A DNA stretch of 64,000 bases from Spirochaetaceae bacterium. Lineage in GTDB: Bacteria; Spirochaetota; Spirochaetia; Treponematales; Rectinemataceae. Position numbers and translations under genes: made by a program. This document shows positions 52,089-60,753 of the stretch, in pieces; the first letter of the stretch is position 1; every line of letters begins with the position of its first letter. The notes under the pieces are model-generated. The model made no database searches. It saw only the letters and a list, made by a program, of their open reading frames with translations, and was not told the origin of the DNA. The DNA lies in NCBI GenBank assembly GCA_025355995.1, contig JANXYQ010000071.1, positions 19,455-83,454 of the forward strand, read 5' to 3'.

Positions 52089-54279
52089 CTAGACGAATAG
52101 ATTCAAGTTCGAGGAATCGGCTGCCTCGAGATAGCTCGCGACCCCGCCTATCTCGACTCCGTCCATGAGCTCTTCGCGGGCGACGCCCATAATGTTCATT
52201 GACATCTGGCAAGCGGTAATCCGAACGCCAGCCTTCAATGCGCTTTCGATCATGATCTCGAGCTGATCGATCCACTTCGCGACCATCCTTCCCTTCATCA
52301 TCGTGGCCCCGATGCCGCCGAAGTTCATCCTCGAGAGCGAGAGCTTCCGGGAATTCCTCGGAAGCATCATCCCGAATATCCTTCCCATGAAGTCCTTGGT
52401 GGCCCTGGTCCTCTCCCTGCGCTTGACGACCGAGAGACCCCAGAAGGTGAAAAACATCGTGACTTTCTTCCCCGAGGCGGCGGCTCCGTTGGCTATCACG
52501 AAGCTCGCCAAGGCCCGGTCGAAGTCGTCGGAGAACACGATGATAGTGGCTTCCTTCGAGCCGACCATCGGCAACGAAGGCATCGCCAAGACGCGCGAGG
52601 ACGCCGATGCGCCGGAGGTCTTTTGGATGCTCACTTCGAAGGTTCCGCGCACTTCCTCTATCCCAACCAACGAATTGCCCGTGAGATGGCACCAGGCCTT
52701 GGCGTCTCGCGCAAAGCCTGCATCGGTGGCTCGTATTCTCAGCGTCGCCCTTTCGGATACCCTATCGAATTCAGATTTGAGGCGCATGATGGGACCGGGA
52801 CATTGAAGACCGCAGGCGTCTATGAGGATGGTCTCGGAGGATCGGGCCGCGATCGCCTCGGGCATCCCGGAACCCTCGCCGTAGGCTACCGGCTCGGCAG
52901 TCGTTTTTCCGAATCCTTGCTTGCCCGGATGGAAGATATCTCGAATCGCGGTGTTGGAAATGTTAATCGAGCCCGCGATATGACCGAGAGCGAATTCCTC
53001 CGGAGTTCGTACGTCGAGAATGAAGGCGCCATCGGCCTTCCGCCCGGCGACCTCGTTCCAGCGAACTTGCGCGGTCAAGCCCGCTCGGAAGTTCTCGGCG
53101 ACAAAGCCCGCGTAGTTCACCGGGTCCTTCGCGCTCGCGAAGGGGGGCGCGTAGGCGTACTCGAACCTGGTCAGCGCATCGATCCCGGCGCCCATCGAGA
53201 GGAAGGCTGCTATTACGTCGATCCGCTTGTCGACGCCCTCGTAGCCGACCGCCTGGGCACCGAGCAACGTGCCGGTAACGGGATCGAAGGCGACCTTTAG
53301 CGAGAAGGGCTTGGCATCGGGATAGTAGCCCGCATGGCTCGAGGGATGGACGATGACAGCCTCATGAGCCATGCCCTCGCGCTCGGCAGCCTTCTCGGAG
53401 AGGCCCGTGCAAGCGACGGTCAGGTCGAAAACCTTCGCGATGGAAGTCCCGATCGCGCCTCTATAGCCCGCATTGTCCTTGCCCTTGACTATGGTATCCG
53501 CGGCTATACGCGCCTGTTTGTTCGCAGGGCCCACGAGCGGCACCATGGCGGCCTTGTGCGTCAGGGGGCTCATGCGGCTATCGACGAGGATGGCTCCGCG
53601 CGGGTCGAGGGCGAGGCCGGCATCCCTCGCGAGCTTCGTATCGGGTCTCACTCCGATCGAGAGGATCACCATATCGGCCGGCAGATTCCTCCCGGACTTC
53701 AGCCTTAATACGACCCTTCCGTCCTTGCGCCCGAAAGCCGTCACAGAGTCGGCTAGGTAGAGCTCCACCTCCTTGGCCTTGATGTGCCGATGCACGATAG
53801 CTGCCATCTCCGGATCGATGACGTTCATCACCTGGTCGAGGGCCTCGACGATCGTCACGAAGACCCCGCGTTCCCGCAAGTTCTCCGCCATCTCGAGGCC
53901 GATGAAGCCGGCGCCGATGACGACCGCCCGCTCGGGCCGCCTGGCGTCGATATGCTCCTTGATGGCGTCGATGTCGGGGACCGACCTGAGCGTGAGGATC
54001 GCGTTCGTCGTCGATGCCGGGGATCGGTGGCTTGATCGGTTCGGCGCCGGTCCTGACATCGACGGCGAGCGTGTCCCTGAATTTCTAGGGCGTCATGACG
54101 AAGAGCTTCGAGCGCTCTTTAGTGATTCCGCCCGCGTAGTACGGGAGGCCGCAATTAGCGTAACTGATATAGGCACCGCGCTCGAGGAGGATAATCTCCG
54201 CTTTTTCGTCGAGGCGCCTTAGGCGCGCTGCAGTCGTAGTGCCGCCGGCTACTCCTCCGACAATGATGTACTTCGCCAT
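52089..54279 (-). pseudogene. CoA-disulfide reductase-rhodanese-TusA-DsrE fusion, inactivated
   Basis: From ATG 54279: IIVGGVAGGTTTAARLRRLD and the redox Cys in SYANCGLPYY, then an in-frame TAG (54085-54087) after FVMTP, where relatives read EKFR. The frame continues KFRDTLAVDVR but then jumps to TGAEPIKPPIPGID (about 45 residues missing). It shifts frame near 54050 into ILTLRSVPDIDAIKEHI, from where 52089-54059 is open. The rhodanese part lacks its catalytic loop (AIRDIFHPGKQGFGKT). TusA (DACGLQCPGPIMRLKSEF) and DsrE-like (MFFTFWGLSVV to the end) domains look intact. At least four lesions make the N-terminal enzyme dead; the open part could still yield TusA-DsrE. Confidence 0.8.
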
Positions 54280-54305
54280 TACGGCCGCCTCTCGATCTAT
54301 TTTTA

Positions 54306-54354
54306 ACAGTATGATTTTAGCGAGAAGCGCTCTGTGACCTAGATCACAGAGCGC
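54306..54354 (-). promoter_or_regulatory. Crp-type operator (near-perfect 28-bp palindrome) and promoter of the second CoA-disulfide reductase
   Basis: TGTGACCTAGATCACA (54333-54348) is the best Crp-like site in the window. The symmetry extends outward through TC and GCGC on each side to 54327-54354, with a single mismatched pair near the centre. On the minus strand, TACTGT (54311-54306) sets a start at 54299, giving -41.5. The downstream gene is now a pseudogene. Confidence 0.6.
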
Positions 54355-54360
54355 ACTCGT

Positions 54361-54732
54361 TCAGTGAGCGCACTCGTGACCGGGCTCTCCATGACCCTCG
54401 CAACCGATGCCCGAGTCGGCCAAAGTGCCTTTCGCGAAGGCCCCCGCAGCCGCGCGCGCGTCGCCCGTTGCGCCTCGCACGACGGCGATGCCGTTCGAGG
54501 ATAGGACCCGCACCGCGCCTTCTCCCATATTGCCCGCCACCATGTGGGTGACGCCGGCGCGGGCGAGCACGGAGGCTATGTCCGACTTGCAGCCGCAACC
54601 CTCGGCCGAGGGGATCGTCGCCTGGTTCGCGAGCGAGCCGTCCGCCGCTACGCTAAACACGAGGAATTCCTTGCAGTGGCCGAAATGCTCGTCCACGAGC
54701 CCATCGCGAGAGGGAACAGCGATCTTCATCAT
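54361..54732 (-). CDS. NifX/NifB-type dinitrogenase iron-molybdenum cofactor domain protein
   Basis: 123 residues: KIAVPSRDGLVDEHFGHCKE at the start, then GVTHMVAGNMGEGAVRVLSSNGIAVVRGA. This is the standalone NifX-like fold, known from orange-protein-type genes that bind Mo-Cu or other clusters. It has a Cys/His-rich tail (IGCEGHGEPGHECAH). It follows the Mrp ATPase gene by 60 bp and likely shares its operon. There are no nitrogenase genes here, so a nitrogenase role is not supported. Confidence 0.82.
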   Translation of the reverse strand: MMKIAVPSRDGLVDEHFGHCKEFLVFSVAADGSLANQATIPSAEGCGCKSDIASVLARAGVTHMVAGNMGEGAVRVLSSNGIAVVRGATGDARAAAGAFAKGTLADSGIGCEGHGEPGHECAH

Positions 54733-54792
54733 AGCGTCTCCTTATCCCCGTATCGAAATTTCACCCCCCTTCTGTCCGGAGGGCCTTCCCGT

Positions 54793-55662
54793 TCAACATC
54801 CGTCCGCGGTGGACGAGCCGCAGGACTCGCAGCACGTCTGCTCGCCGCAATCGCAGCCTCCCTCTTGGGGGGAACGAGCTGCGGATATGGGCGCTTGAGT
54901 CGATTCCGCCACGAAAGCCAGCTTGGCCGCGTCCTTCTTCACCTCTTCGGGAAGCTCCGACCAGCGCAGGGACTTCGCCTGCGCTACCTCGCGCCTCCAT
55001 GGCATCGATACGATGAGGGGCAAGCCGAGACGCTCGGCACTGTGGCCATTGCCGTCGTCGAAGAGCACGATCTGCTCGCCGCACGTGGGGCAAATGAGGT
55101 AACGCATGTTCTCGACTACTCCGAGAACCGGGGTCTTGAGCATCTCCGCCATCCGCACCGATTTGCGGACGATCATGGACACGTAGTCCTGCGGTGTAGC
55201 TACGATGATCACTCCAGCGAAGGGGATGGTCTGGAAGGCGGTGAGGGCGACATCGGATGTGCCTGGGGGAAAGTCGACGACGAGGAAGTCGAGGTCTCCC
55301 CAATCCACGTCCGTCCAGAACTGCTGGATCGCGCCGCCGAGAAGGGGGCCGCGCCAGATCACCGGAGCGTCCTCGTCCTCGTGAAATAGGTTGATGGAGA
55401 GGAGCTTGATCCCTTCCTCGTTGACGACCGGGAAGAGCTTCTCGCCATCGGACTCCGCCCGAAAGCTCTCCAGGCCGAGGAGCCGCGGCATGCTCGGCCC
55501 GGTGATGTCCGCGTCGAGGACGCCGACCGACCTGCCCTTCGCCGCGAGGGCCTGGGCGAGGAGGACGGCGACGGTGGATTTACCGACGCCGCCCTTGCCG
55601 CTGACGACTCCGATGACGCGTTTGATGCGCATGTTATGCTTCTTTTCGGGAACCATTTCCAT
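54793..55662 (-). CDS. Mrp/NBP35-type P-loop ATPase with Cys-rich tail
   Basis: 289 residues from the ATG at 55662 (GGAG 5 bp upstream). The deviant Walker A is VVSGKGGVGKSTVAVLLAQA; GVLDADITGPSMPRLLGL and DFPPGTSDVALTAFQ are typical. A CPTCG pair lies near the C-terminal side (the usual Mrp CxxC for a bridging Fe-S cluster). The last ~20 residues add six Cys (GGCDCGEQTCCESCG), perhaps another metal site. It probably carries Fe-S or other clusters to the NifX-like partner. It starts 11 bp after the decayed MBL gene. Confidence 0.88.
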   Translation of the reverse strand: MEMVPEKKHNMRIKRVIGVVSGKGGVGKSTVAVLLAQALAAKGRSVGVLDADITGPSMPRLLGLESFRAESDGEKLFPVVNEEGIKLLSINLFHEDEDAPVIWRGPLLGGAIQQFWTDVDWGDLDFLVVDFPPGTSDVALTAFQTIPFAGVIIVATPQDYVSMIVRKSVRMAEMLKTPVLGVVENMRYLICPTCGEQIVLFDDGNGHSAERLGLPLIVSMPWRREVAQAKSLRWSELPEEVKKDAAKLAFVAESTQAPISAARSPQEGGCDCGEQTCCESCGSSTADGC

Positions 55663-55673
55663 GAAAACTCCAA

Positions 55674-56365
55674 TCAGAGAAAGATTTTCGTACCACAAGA
55701 GAGCCAACTGACCTTGCCGGGCAAGGCTCCATGAAGAGCCGCGAATCCAGGCAGCCCCGTGCAGTGCGAGCAGTGCACGGCCTGCGCCTCGAATGCCGCC
55801 AAGGCGAGGGCGATCCTCGCAAGCTCAAGCCCGCTGATACCGACGAGATGGAAGCCGCCGATAATGGCCCGTATCGGACGGCCTGGGAAGACGAGGCGCG
55901 CCGCCTCGACAATATTCAGAATCCCCCGATGCGCGCATCCCGTGACGATGACCAGTCCCGACTCTTCAACGGCGACCAGGGACGGCTCATCTTCGAATAG
56001 ATCGGGCAGCTCCTCGCCCCCATCGATCCTGCGGAATCTGGGATCGATGTTCGTCTCGTAGACCATCTCGGCGCTCGGCAGAATATAGAGGCCGCTCGCA
56101 AGATTCTCGGTCGTGCTTACGCCCATCGTAGGGGACAGCCGTTCGGGCAGGAAGGGCCTGGGAAGCCCAATTTCCTCGCAAGAGTCGCCTTCTTTGGCGA
56201 TCCTGGGCGCTCGAAGCCGCGCCCTACGAACAGTTGAGGAGGATCGTCCTTGAAAATCTCGAAGAACAGCTTTGCGCCGCCGCTTTCGATATACAGCGAT
56301 AAGCCATGCTCGCCCCGAAGTCCTCGCTTTGGGCAATAATCGTCCATAAGCGATGTTATGGTCAT
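55674..56365 (-). pseudogene. MBL-fold metallo-hydrolase, metal-binding region deleted
   Basis: From ATG 56365: TITSLMDDYCPKRGLRGEHG and GLSLYIESGGAKLFFE match the start of an MBL-fold hydrolase family that commonly neighbours Mrp/NifX genes. The next part, which should hold the HxHxDH zinc motif, is absent. After a frame change the sequence resumes with RIAKEGDSCEEIGLPRPFLP and runs to the normal end, with GLVIVTGCAHRGILNIVEAA and FHLVGISGLELARI intact. About 60-70 residues including the catalytic motif are missing. It lies in one operon with mrp and nifX-like genes. Confidence 0.75.
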
Positions 56366-56367
56366 AG

Positions 56368-56380
56368 GCTCATAATGAGC
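56368..56380. promoter_or_regulatory. small palindrome upstream of the MBL remnant
   Basis: GCTCATAATGAGC is a perfect 6-1-6 inverted repeat 2 bp before the ATG of the MBL pseudogene. It could be an operator or leftover of one. Confidence 0.3.
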
Positions 56381-56422
56381 GCGATGCGAGCGACTGTCAA
56401 GAGATAGGGAAAGGCCATGTAG

Positions 56423-57361
56423 CTATTTCAAGACATAAGCTGTGAGTGGCGGGAAGCCGTTGAAATAGATAGAGGAGCAACTTTGAGTGTAGGCGCCCGT
56501 CGTGAGGATATAGGCGCGATCCCCGATTTTGGCCCCCTGCGGCATCTTGTAGGTGTAGTTCTCGTAGAGTATGTCCATCGAGTCGCAGGTAGGTCCCGCG
56601 ATCAGGGTATCCAGGGCCTTACCAGAAGCCTCGAAGTAGATCGGGTATTTTATGGCCTCGTCCTGGGTCTCTATGAGCCCGCCGAATTTCCCGATATCCA
56701 GGAATACCCACGTGTAGCGCTCGTGCACCGATTTTTTGGCCAGGTTCACGATCTCCGACGCGATGACGCCCGCGTCGGCCGTCAGGGAGCGCCCGGGCTC
56801 GATGATGTTCTCCGCGTAGTCTCCCAAGGGATCCGCGGGCTCGAGGTAGTTGGCGGGAAAGCCTTCGCCCATGTTTATCATCTTAAGATCGACGTGGATC
56901 TCCTCGCGGATGGAACGGAAGAGCAGGCCGGCGGTCGTGAGGGCCGAGGACCACTGTCCGACGTCCCGCTGCTGCGAGCCGGGGTGGAAGGAGAGGAGGT
57001 AGGGTTCGAGCCCGGAGCCGCATTCGAGATCATAGTGAGGTCGGTCATCGAGTCCGTCACGAACAGCCTGACTCCCTTCGCGAAGCTGTAGGCTATGTCC
57101 CGCTCTCCTCTGTCGGCGAGGCCTCGATTCCTCACTCGATCTCGAACAATGTCGGTTATAGACTGTCTCACATGAAAAAGCGAGCATCGATCGTAAATGG
57201 CCTGGGTGGCGGCGTTGGTGCCTGGATCGTCGAGTCCACGCGCGGGTAGAAAAGGCCATCCATTTTGGCCCGAGCTCGTCCGTTTGGCATTTGGTCTTCG
57301 ACTCGACAGCCTTGAAAAGTGCAAGGAACTTAAAATATTTCATGGACGCATCGTTACCCAT
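56423..57361 (-). pseudogene. ornithine/lysine/DAP-type (fold III) decarboxylase, decayed
   Basis: Fragments of a PLP fold-III decarboxylase read in two frames. DIAYSFAKGVRLFVTDSMTD (about 57108-57050) is in one frame. LSFHPGSQQRDVGQWSSAL, MINMGEGFPANYLEP, IIEPGRSLTADAGVIASEIV and GPTCDSMDILYENY are in another, which stays open to the stop at 56423. The strands between TMISNAAPGS and LEPYLLSFHP are deleted, and about 20 residues are missing before IIEPGRS. The N-terminus with the PLP lysine cannot be identified. The C-terminal active-site Cys region survives, but the enzyme cannot be functional. Confidence 0.75.
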
Positions 57362-57369
57362 GCCCGAAA

Positions 57370-58557
57370 ATGAAATACTTTTCGGGGGGCTTGTTGAATA
57401 ACGGAATACCGCTGCGCATTGTGACCGGCTTCCTCGGCTCGGGGAAGACGACGCTCATCAACGCAGTGCTGGCCGGCAGGTCCGGGCAAAAGCTAGGCCT
57501 AATCGTGAACGATTTCAGACCGATCGCCGTAGACTCGGCATTGCTGGCCGCCGCATCCAACGGAACTCCGGCATCCCGTATCGAGATACGGGAGCTGAAC
57601 AACGGACAGCTGTTCTGCAGCTGTTTCGTCGGTTCCTTCATCGACGCGGTCGATTCCTTCGCGGTCAGCGGCCTCGACGCGCTCTGGGTCGAAGCTTCGG
57701 GTCTGGCGAAGCCTGCCCCCCTCCTCGACACGATGGCCGAAATCGAAAAAAGGAGCGGCGACACCTTCGATTTCCGGGGAATGGTCTGCGTCGTGGATGC
57801 CTTTCGATTCTTTCTTCTGGCGTCGGTCGTCGATGCGATCGAGGGGCAGGTCGCGTACTCGCGTTACGTCGTCGTCAACAAGGCCGACCTGGTTTCCGAT
57901 GCCGAATTGGAGCGCGTGGTCGAGGCCCTCCGCTCCATCAAACCCGGAAGCGAGATACTGACGACGACCCGGGCCGTCCTTCCGCGGGGGGCCCTGGAAT
58001 CGGGCTCTCGCGAAGCGCAAATCAAGCTTCGCGATCCAGCCTATGCCGGATGGGGAGAGCGAGGGCGGCCTATCGCCTTCGGCTTGAGCGGCGAGGGCGC
58101 GGTCGACGAGGCGGGCCTCCGCGCCTTCCTCGTGCAGAAGAACCAGTCGTGGCAGGTGACGCCTTCGGCCTTTGCCTTCCATCCGCTCCTTCGCTACGCC
58201 GCAGGAGCCCGCCGTTGGGACTATGGCGTCGTCGCCAGGCCGCCAATCCGCGGGCGTCGCGATGGAGAAGGCGTCGGCCGCCTTGAGTGCCTGGACGACG
58301 CGGAGAATCTCGTCGAAGTTGCGCCCGAGGCTCAAAGGATGATAGATGATGGTCCGGATGACGCCCTTCGGATCGATGACAAAGACGGCGCGGACCGTGC
58401 AAGATGGTCAGTCCCGTCATTAAGAGGCTGGCCGGCGAGTATAAAGGGAGGATCCTCACCGTCAAGATCGATACCGAAAAGAAGCAAAACCTTGCGAGGC
58501 AATACGACATCACCGGCTTCCCGACCATCATGCTTTTCCACAAGGGCAAGATCCTGA
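57370..58557 (+). CDS. CobW/P47K-family GTPase, C-terminally truncated and running into unrelated DNA
   Basis: 395 codons are open, but only about the first 240 look like CobW: P-loop GFLGSGKTTL (20-29), LFCSCFVGSF in place of the CxCC metal motif (Cys83, Cys85), WVEASGLAKP (107-116) and VVNKADLV (168-175). From about 58110 on, the DNA is clearly the opposite strand of a peroxiredoxin gene and then thioredoxin DNA, so residues ~245-395 are a read-through artefact. CobW-type proteins are metal chaperones (zinc, cobalt). The missing C-terminal domain makes this probably a pseudogene. TTG 57394 behind GGGGGG is an alternative start. Confidence 0.6.
   Translation: MKYFSGGLLNNGIPLRIVTGFLGSGKTTLINAVLAGRSGQKLGLIVNDFRPIAVDSALLAAASNGTPASRIEIRELNNGQLFCSCFVGSFIDAVDSFAVSGLDALWVEASGLAKPAPLLDTMAEIEKRSGDTFDFRGMVCVVDAFRFFLLASVVDAIEGQVAYSRYVVVNKADLVSDAELERVVEALRSIKPGSEILTTTRAVLPRGALESGSREAQIKLRDPAYAGWGERGRPIAFGLSGEGAVDEAGLRAFLVQKNQSWQVTPSAFAFHPLLRYAAGARRWDYGVVARPPIRGRRDGEGVGRLECLDDAENLVEVAPEAQRMIDDGPDDALRIDDKDGADRARWSVPSLRGWPASIKGGSSPSRSIPKRSKTLRGNTTSPASRPSCFSTRARS
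58110..58398 (-). pseudogene. 1-Cys/2-Cys peroxiredoxin C-terminal fragment
   Basis: On the minus strand the sequence reads VRAVFVIDPKGVIRTIIYHP, NFDEILRVVQALKAADAFSI, ATPADWRPGDDAIVPTAGSC and GVAKERMEGK. After removing one A from an AAA run it continues EGVTCHDWFFCTRK. This is the C-terminal ~95 residues of an AhpC/Prx6-like peroxiredoxin, including the late Cys pair region. The N-terminal half with the peroxidatic Cys is gone: its place is taken, at about 58396, by a thioredoxin fragment in the opposite orientation. It lies antisense inside the open frame that extends the CobW gene. Confidence 0.75.
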
Positions 58558-58634
58558 TGCGCCTCTCCGGCGCCTACCCCTACGCCAGTCTGAAGCAGGA
58601 ACTCGAGAAGGCGCGCGCGTCCCCGCCTCGCTGA
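58398..58634 (+). pseudogene. thioredoxin fragment lacking the first half of the active site
   Basis: TGC-AAG-ATG at 58398 codes C-K-M, the second active-site Cys of thioredoxin. It is followed by VSPVIKRLAGEYKGRILTVK, ARQYDITGFPTIMLFHKGKI (with cis-Pro) and the C-terminal helix. The N-terminal strand and WCGP are missing and replaced by an inverted peroxiredoxin piece. ATG 58404 could start a 76-residue protein, but it would lack the CxxC. Confidence 0.75.
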
Positions 58635-58644
58635 AGCTCCAGCC

Positions 58645-59110
58645 CTAGAGGCCGAAGGTCAGGCCCATCAGGGCGATCATCTGTCCCCAGGTGATGACGG
58701 AAGCGTCTCCGAGCCCCAGTAGGCTGACGCTCGCCTCGTACATGATGACACTCGGGACCGAGAGCGCCATCACCGCGAAAGCGTAGGGGAGGAGGGTGGG
58801 CAGCACATGCCTCGAAACGCGCCGCCATCTCCCGGCGCCCAAGGCCGTAGCCGTCTCGGTATAGCCCTCCTGCTTGATCTGGCGCGCCCTGGCGTAGACG
58901 GTCTTGAAGGCCGCCGACAGGACGATCAGGAACGGCAATAAAGGCATCAACGAAAAGAACTCGTAGATCCGATTGATCAGGCCGTCCCAGATCCCGCCGT
59001 AACAGGCTGTCACGATTCCCAGGACGATGCCGGTGAAGACATCGCGCCTGGAAGCATCGGTGCCCAGCCAGCCTGAGGCTGTCCCCTGAATTATTGGCGA
59101 GGGAGGCCTC
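58645..59110 (-). pseudogene. DppC-type ABC transporter permease fragment
   Basis: ASGWLGTDASRRDVFTGIVL leads into IVTACYGGIWDGLINRIYEF. The conserved cytoplasmic EAA loop is EGYTETATALGAGRWRRVSR, and then YEASVSLLGLGDASVITWGQ. These are the hallmarks of a peptide/nickel-type (DppC/OppC) permease. The N-terminal helices are missing, the usual middle is short and the end is cut at 58645. No other transporter parts are nearby, so it is a remnant. Confidence 0.7.
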
Positions 59111-59283
59111 GGCTCGGCTTGCCCGGAAGCGAGGTACTCCGCGACCAGAATGCCCGAGGCCTTAACCTGGCTCAGGACAATGCGTCCCGCCTTTTCTTTG
59201 GATACATCCAGGCTTTCTCGGAGGAGCTCTTCGCGCGAGCCGTCCTCTCAGTCCATCGGTAGCGACTCGCGCATTTTTCGCCT
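59111..59283 (-). other. unassigned coding-like remnant
   Basis: Between the ABC remnant and the NapH-like gene the minus strand reads DGSREELLRESLDVSKEKAG and QVKASGILVAEYLASGQAEP in the frame that runs on into the ABC fragment. It looks like protein but I cannot name it. It may be the end of yet another decayed gene joined to the permease piece. Confidence 0.25.
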
Positions 59284-60714
59284 CTATTCCTTTATCTTCG
59301 ATTTCAAATCGGGCATCGTGTATCCGAATCGGTCCCTCATGTCGCGTAAGGGCTTGTCGGGCGGGAAGTCCTTCGGCAGCCCGAGCTTCTTGATCACTGC
59401 GCCCGGGCTCGCTTTCAGCGCCTTCGCGACCTCGTCGATGCTCATAGTGCCTTCGAGGGCGAAGTCGGCGGGAACGACTAATGAAGCTTCGGTTTTCACA
59501 GCGGGCTTGGGCGCCGCCGCGGCGGCAGGATCGGCGGGAATTAGGTTCCCCTTTTCCCCGGCATAGGGCAGGCCGAGGATCTTCGCCACCGCGACGCGCA
59601 CGGCATCAGCCTCGAAACCGGGAATGCCCGCCAACTTCCCCGTGTCCTTCAGCATGGACTCGGGCGGAACTTTCTTCGCGTCGACTCCGACCTCGCGGTA
59701 GAGACGCTCGAGTTCGATGCCGAAAGACGTGGCGACAGTTTCATACGTCGACGAGCCCTTGATGTCCTCGATTTTTAGCGTCCCGACGGAGGCTTGCTCT
59801 ATTAGCGACTTGGGCGCGAAGCGGAGCATGCCCAGGCCCTGGCCAACCAGGGCGGCGCCGATGTAGATCGCGAAACCGATGACGACTATCGTCACGGTCT
59901 TGACGGCCTTTCCGCCCAGGGTCGCCGAGAGGGTGCGCTTCTTGGTCGGGCAGGCCGTGACGCACTCCATGCAGGCGATGCATTCCGCCGAATCGATGAC
60001 CTTGGCCTCCGACACCTCGACGTTCATCGAGCAGACTCGATCGCACTTCGAGCAGGAGATGCAGGTCGAGGCCTCGCGCTTGATCCTGAGGACGGGAATT
60101 CGGCCGAGGATGGCGTTCACCGCCCCGAGGGGGCAAAGGTACTTGCAGAACGCCCGCTCGTAGAGCATCGACAGCGCGAGGATTACGATGAGGAGGACGA
60201 GGCCTACGGCGAACTCCGCCCAAACCGCCGTCAGCCCGGCGGAGAGATGCCCGTAGGCGGCCATGGGATCGTAGGGCCGGATGACGAGATCGCCCGCGCG
60301 CCACGTGAAATAGAGGATCGCTGCGAGGAGGGGATACTTGACCCATCGGAGGATCGCATCCAGCCTCCGCGGTACCGCGAATCTGCGCCGGAAGAGCTTC
60401 TTCCCGATCCAGCCGAAGACGCCTTGCAAGGCTCCGAAGGCGCAGAACCAGCCGCAAAAGAAGCGCGAGAGGACTATGCCCAACGCCACGATCGCCCCGA
60501 AGAGCACGATCGTGCCCGGCTCGAGCCTCTTCATCAGGTCCCCGCCGGCGATGAACTTCAGCAATGTCTCCAGTCCGCCGAAGGGATCTATGGCGTCGAT
60601 CGAGGGAATGCCCTGCAGCCTCTGGTGCAGGAAGGCGAGGACGGTCACGCAAGCGAGGGATATCCCTAAGGTTATGCGCCGAACGATCTGGATACTGGAT
60701 ACTCGCGTGGCCAA
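59284..60714 (-). CDS. NapH/CcoG-like membrane polyferredoxin with C-terminal extension
   Basis: 476 residues from TTG 60714, with AGGAGG 5 bp upstream. Five or so helices hold the motifs FFCGWFCAFGALQG (about 85-98) and KYLCPLGAVNAIL (about 190-202). Two 4Fe-4S motifs then follow: CISCSKCDRVC and CIACMECVTACP (about 218-258). It is a membrane electron-transfer protein that could link quinol to periplasmic or cytoplasmic acceptors, like NapH, YccM or CcoG. After the last helix an extension of about 160 residues with two or three predicted small helical repeats (ETVATSFGIELERLYREVGV, SIDEVAKALKASPGAVIKKL) is reminiscent of helical DUF modules seen in similar proteins. A Crp-type operator lies upstream. 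Confidence 0.85.
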   Translation of the reverse strand: MATRVSSIQIVRRITLGISLACVTVLAFLHQRLQGIPSIDAIDPFGGLETLLKFIAGGDLMKRLEPGTIVLFGAIVALGIVLSRFFCGWFCAFGALQGVFGWIGKKLFRRRFAVPRRLDAILRWVKYPLLAAILYFTWRAGDLVIRPYDPMAAYGHLSAGLTAVWAEFAVGLVLLIVILALSMLYERAFCKYLCPLGAVNAILGRIPVLRIKREASTCISCSKCDRVCSMNVEVSEAKVIDSAECIACMECVTACPTKKRTLSATLGGKAVKTVTIVVIGFAIYIGAALVGQGLGMLRFAPKSLIEQASVGTLKIEDIKGSSTYETVATSFGIELERLYREVGVDAKKVPPESMLKDTGKLAGIPGFEADAVRVAVAKILGLPYAGEKGNLIPADPAAAAAPKPAVKTEASLVVPADFALEGTMSIDEVAKALKASPGAVIKKLGLPKDFPPDKPLRDMRDRFGYTMPDLKSKIKE

Positions 60715-60753
60715 AAAGGCCTCCTCGATTACGAATAGCAGCTAATCACGATC

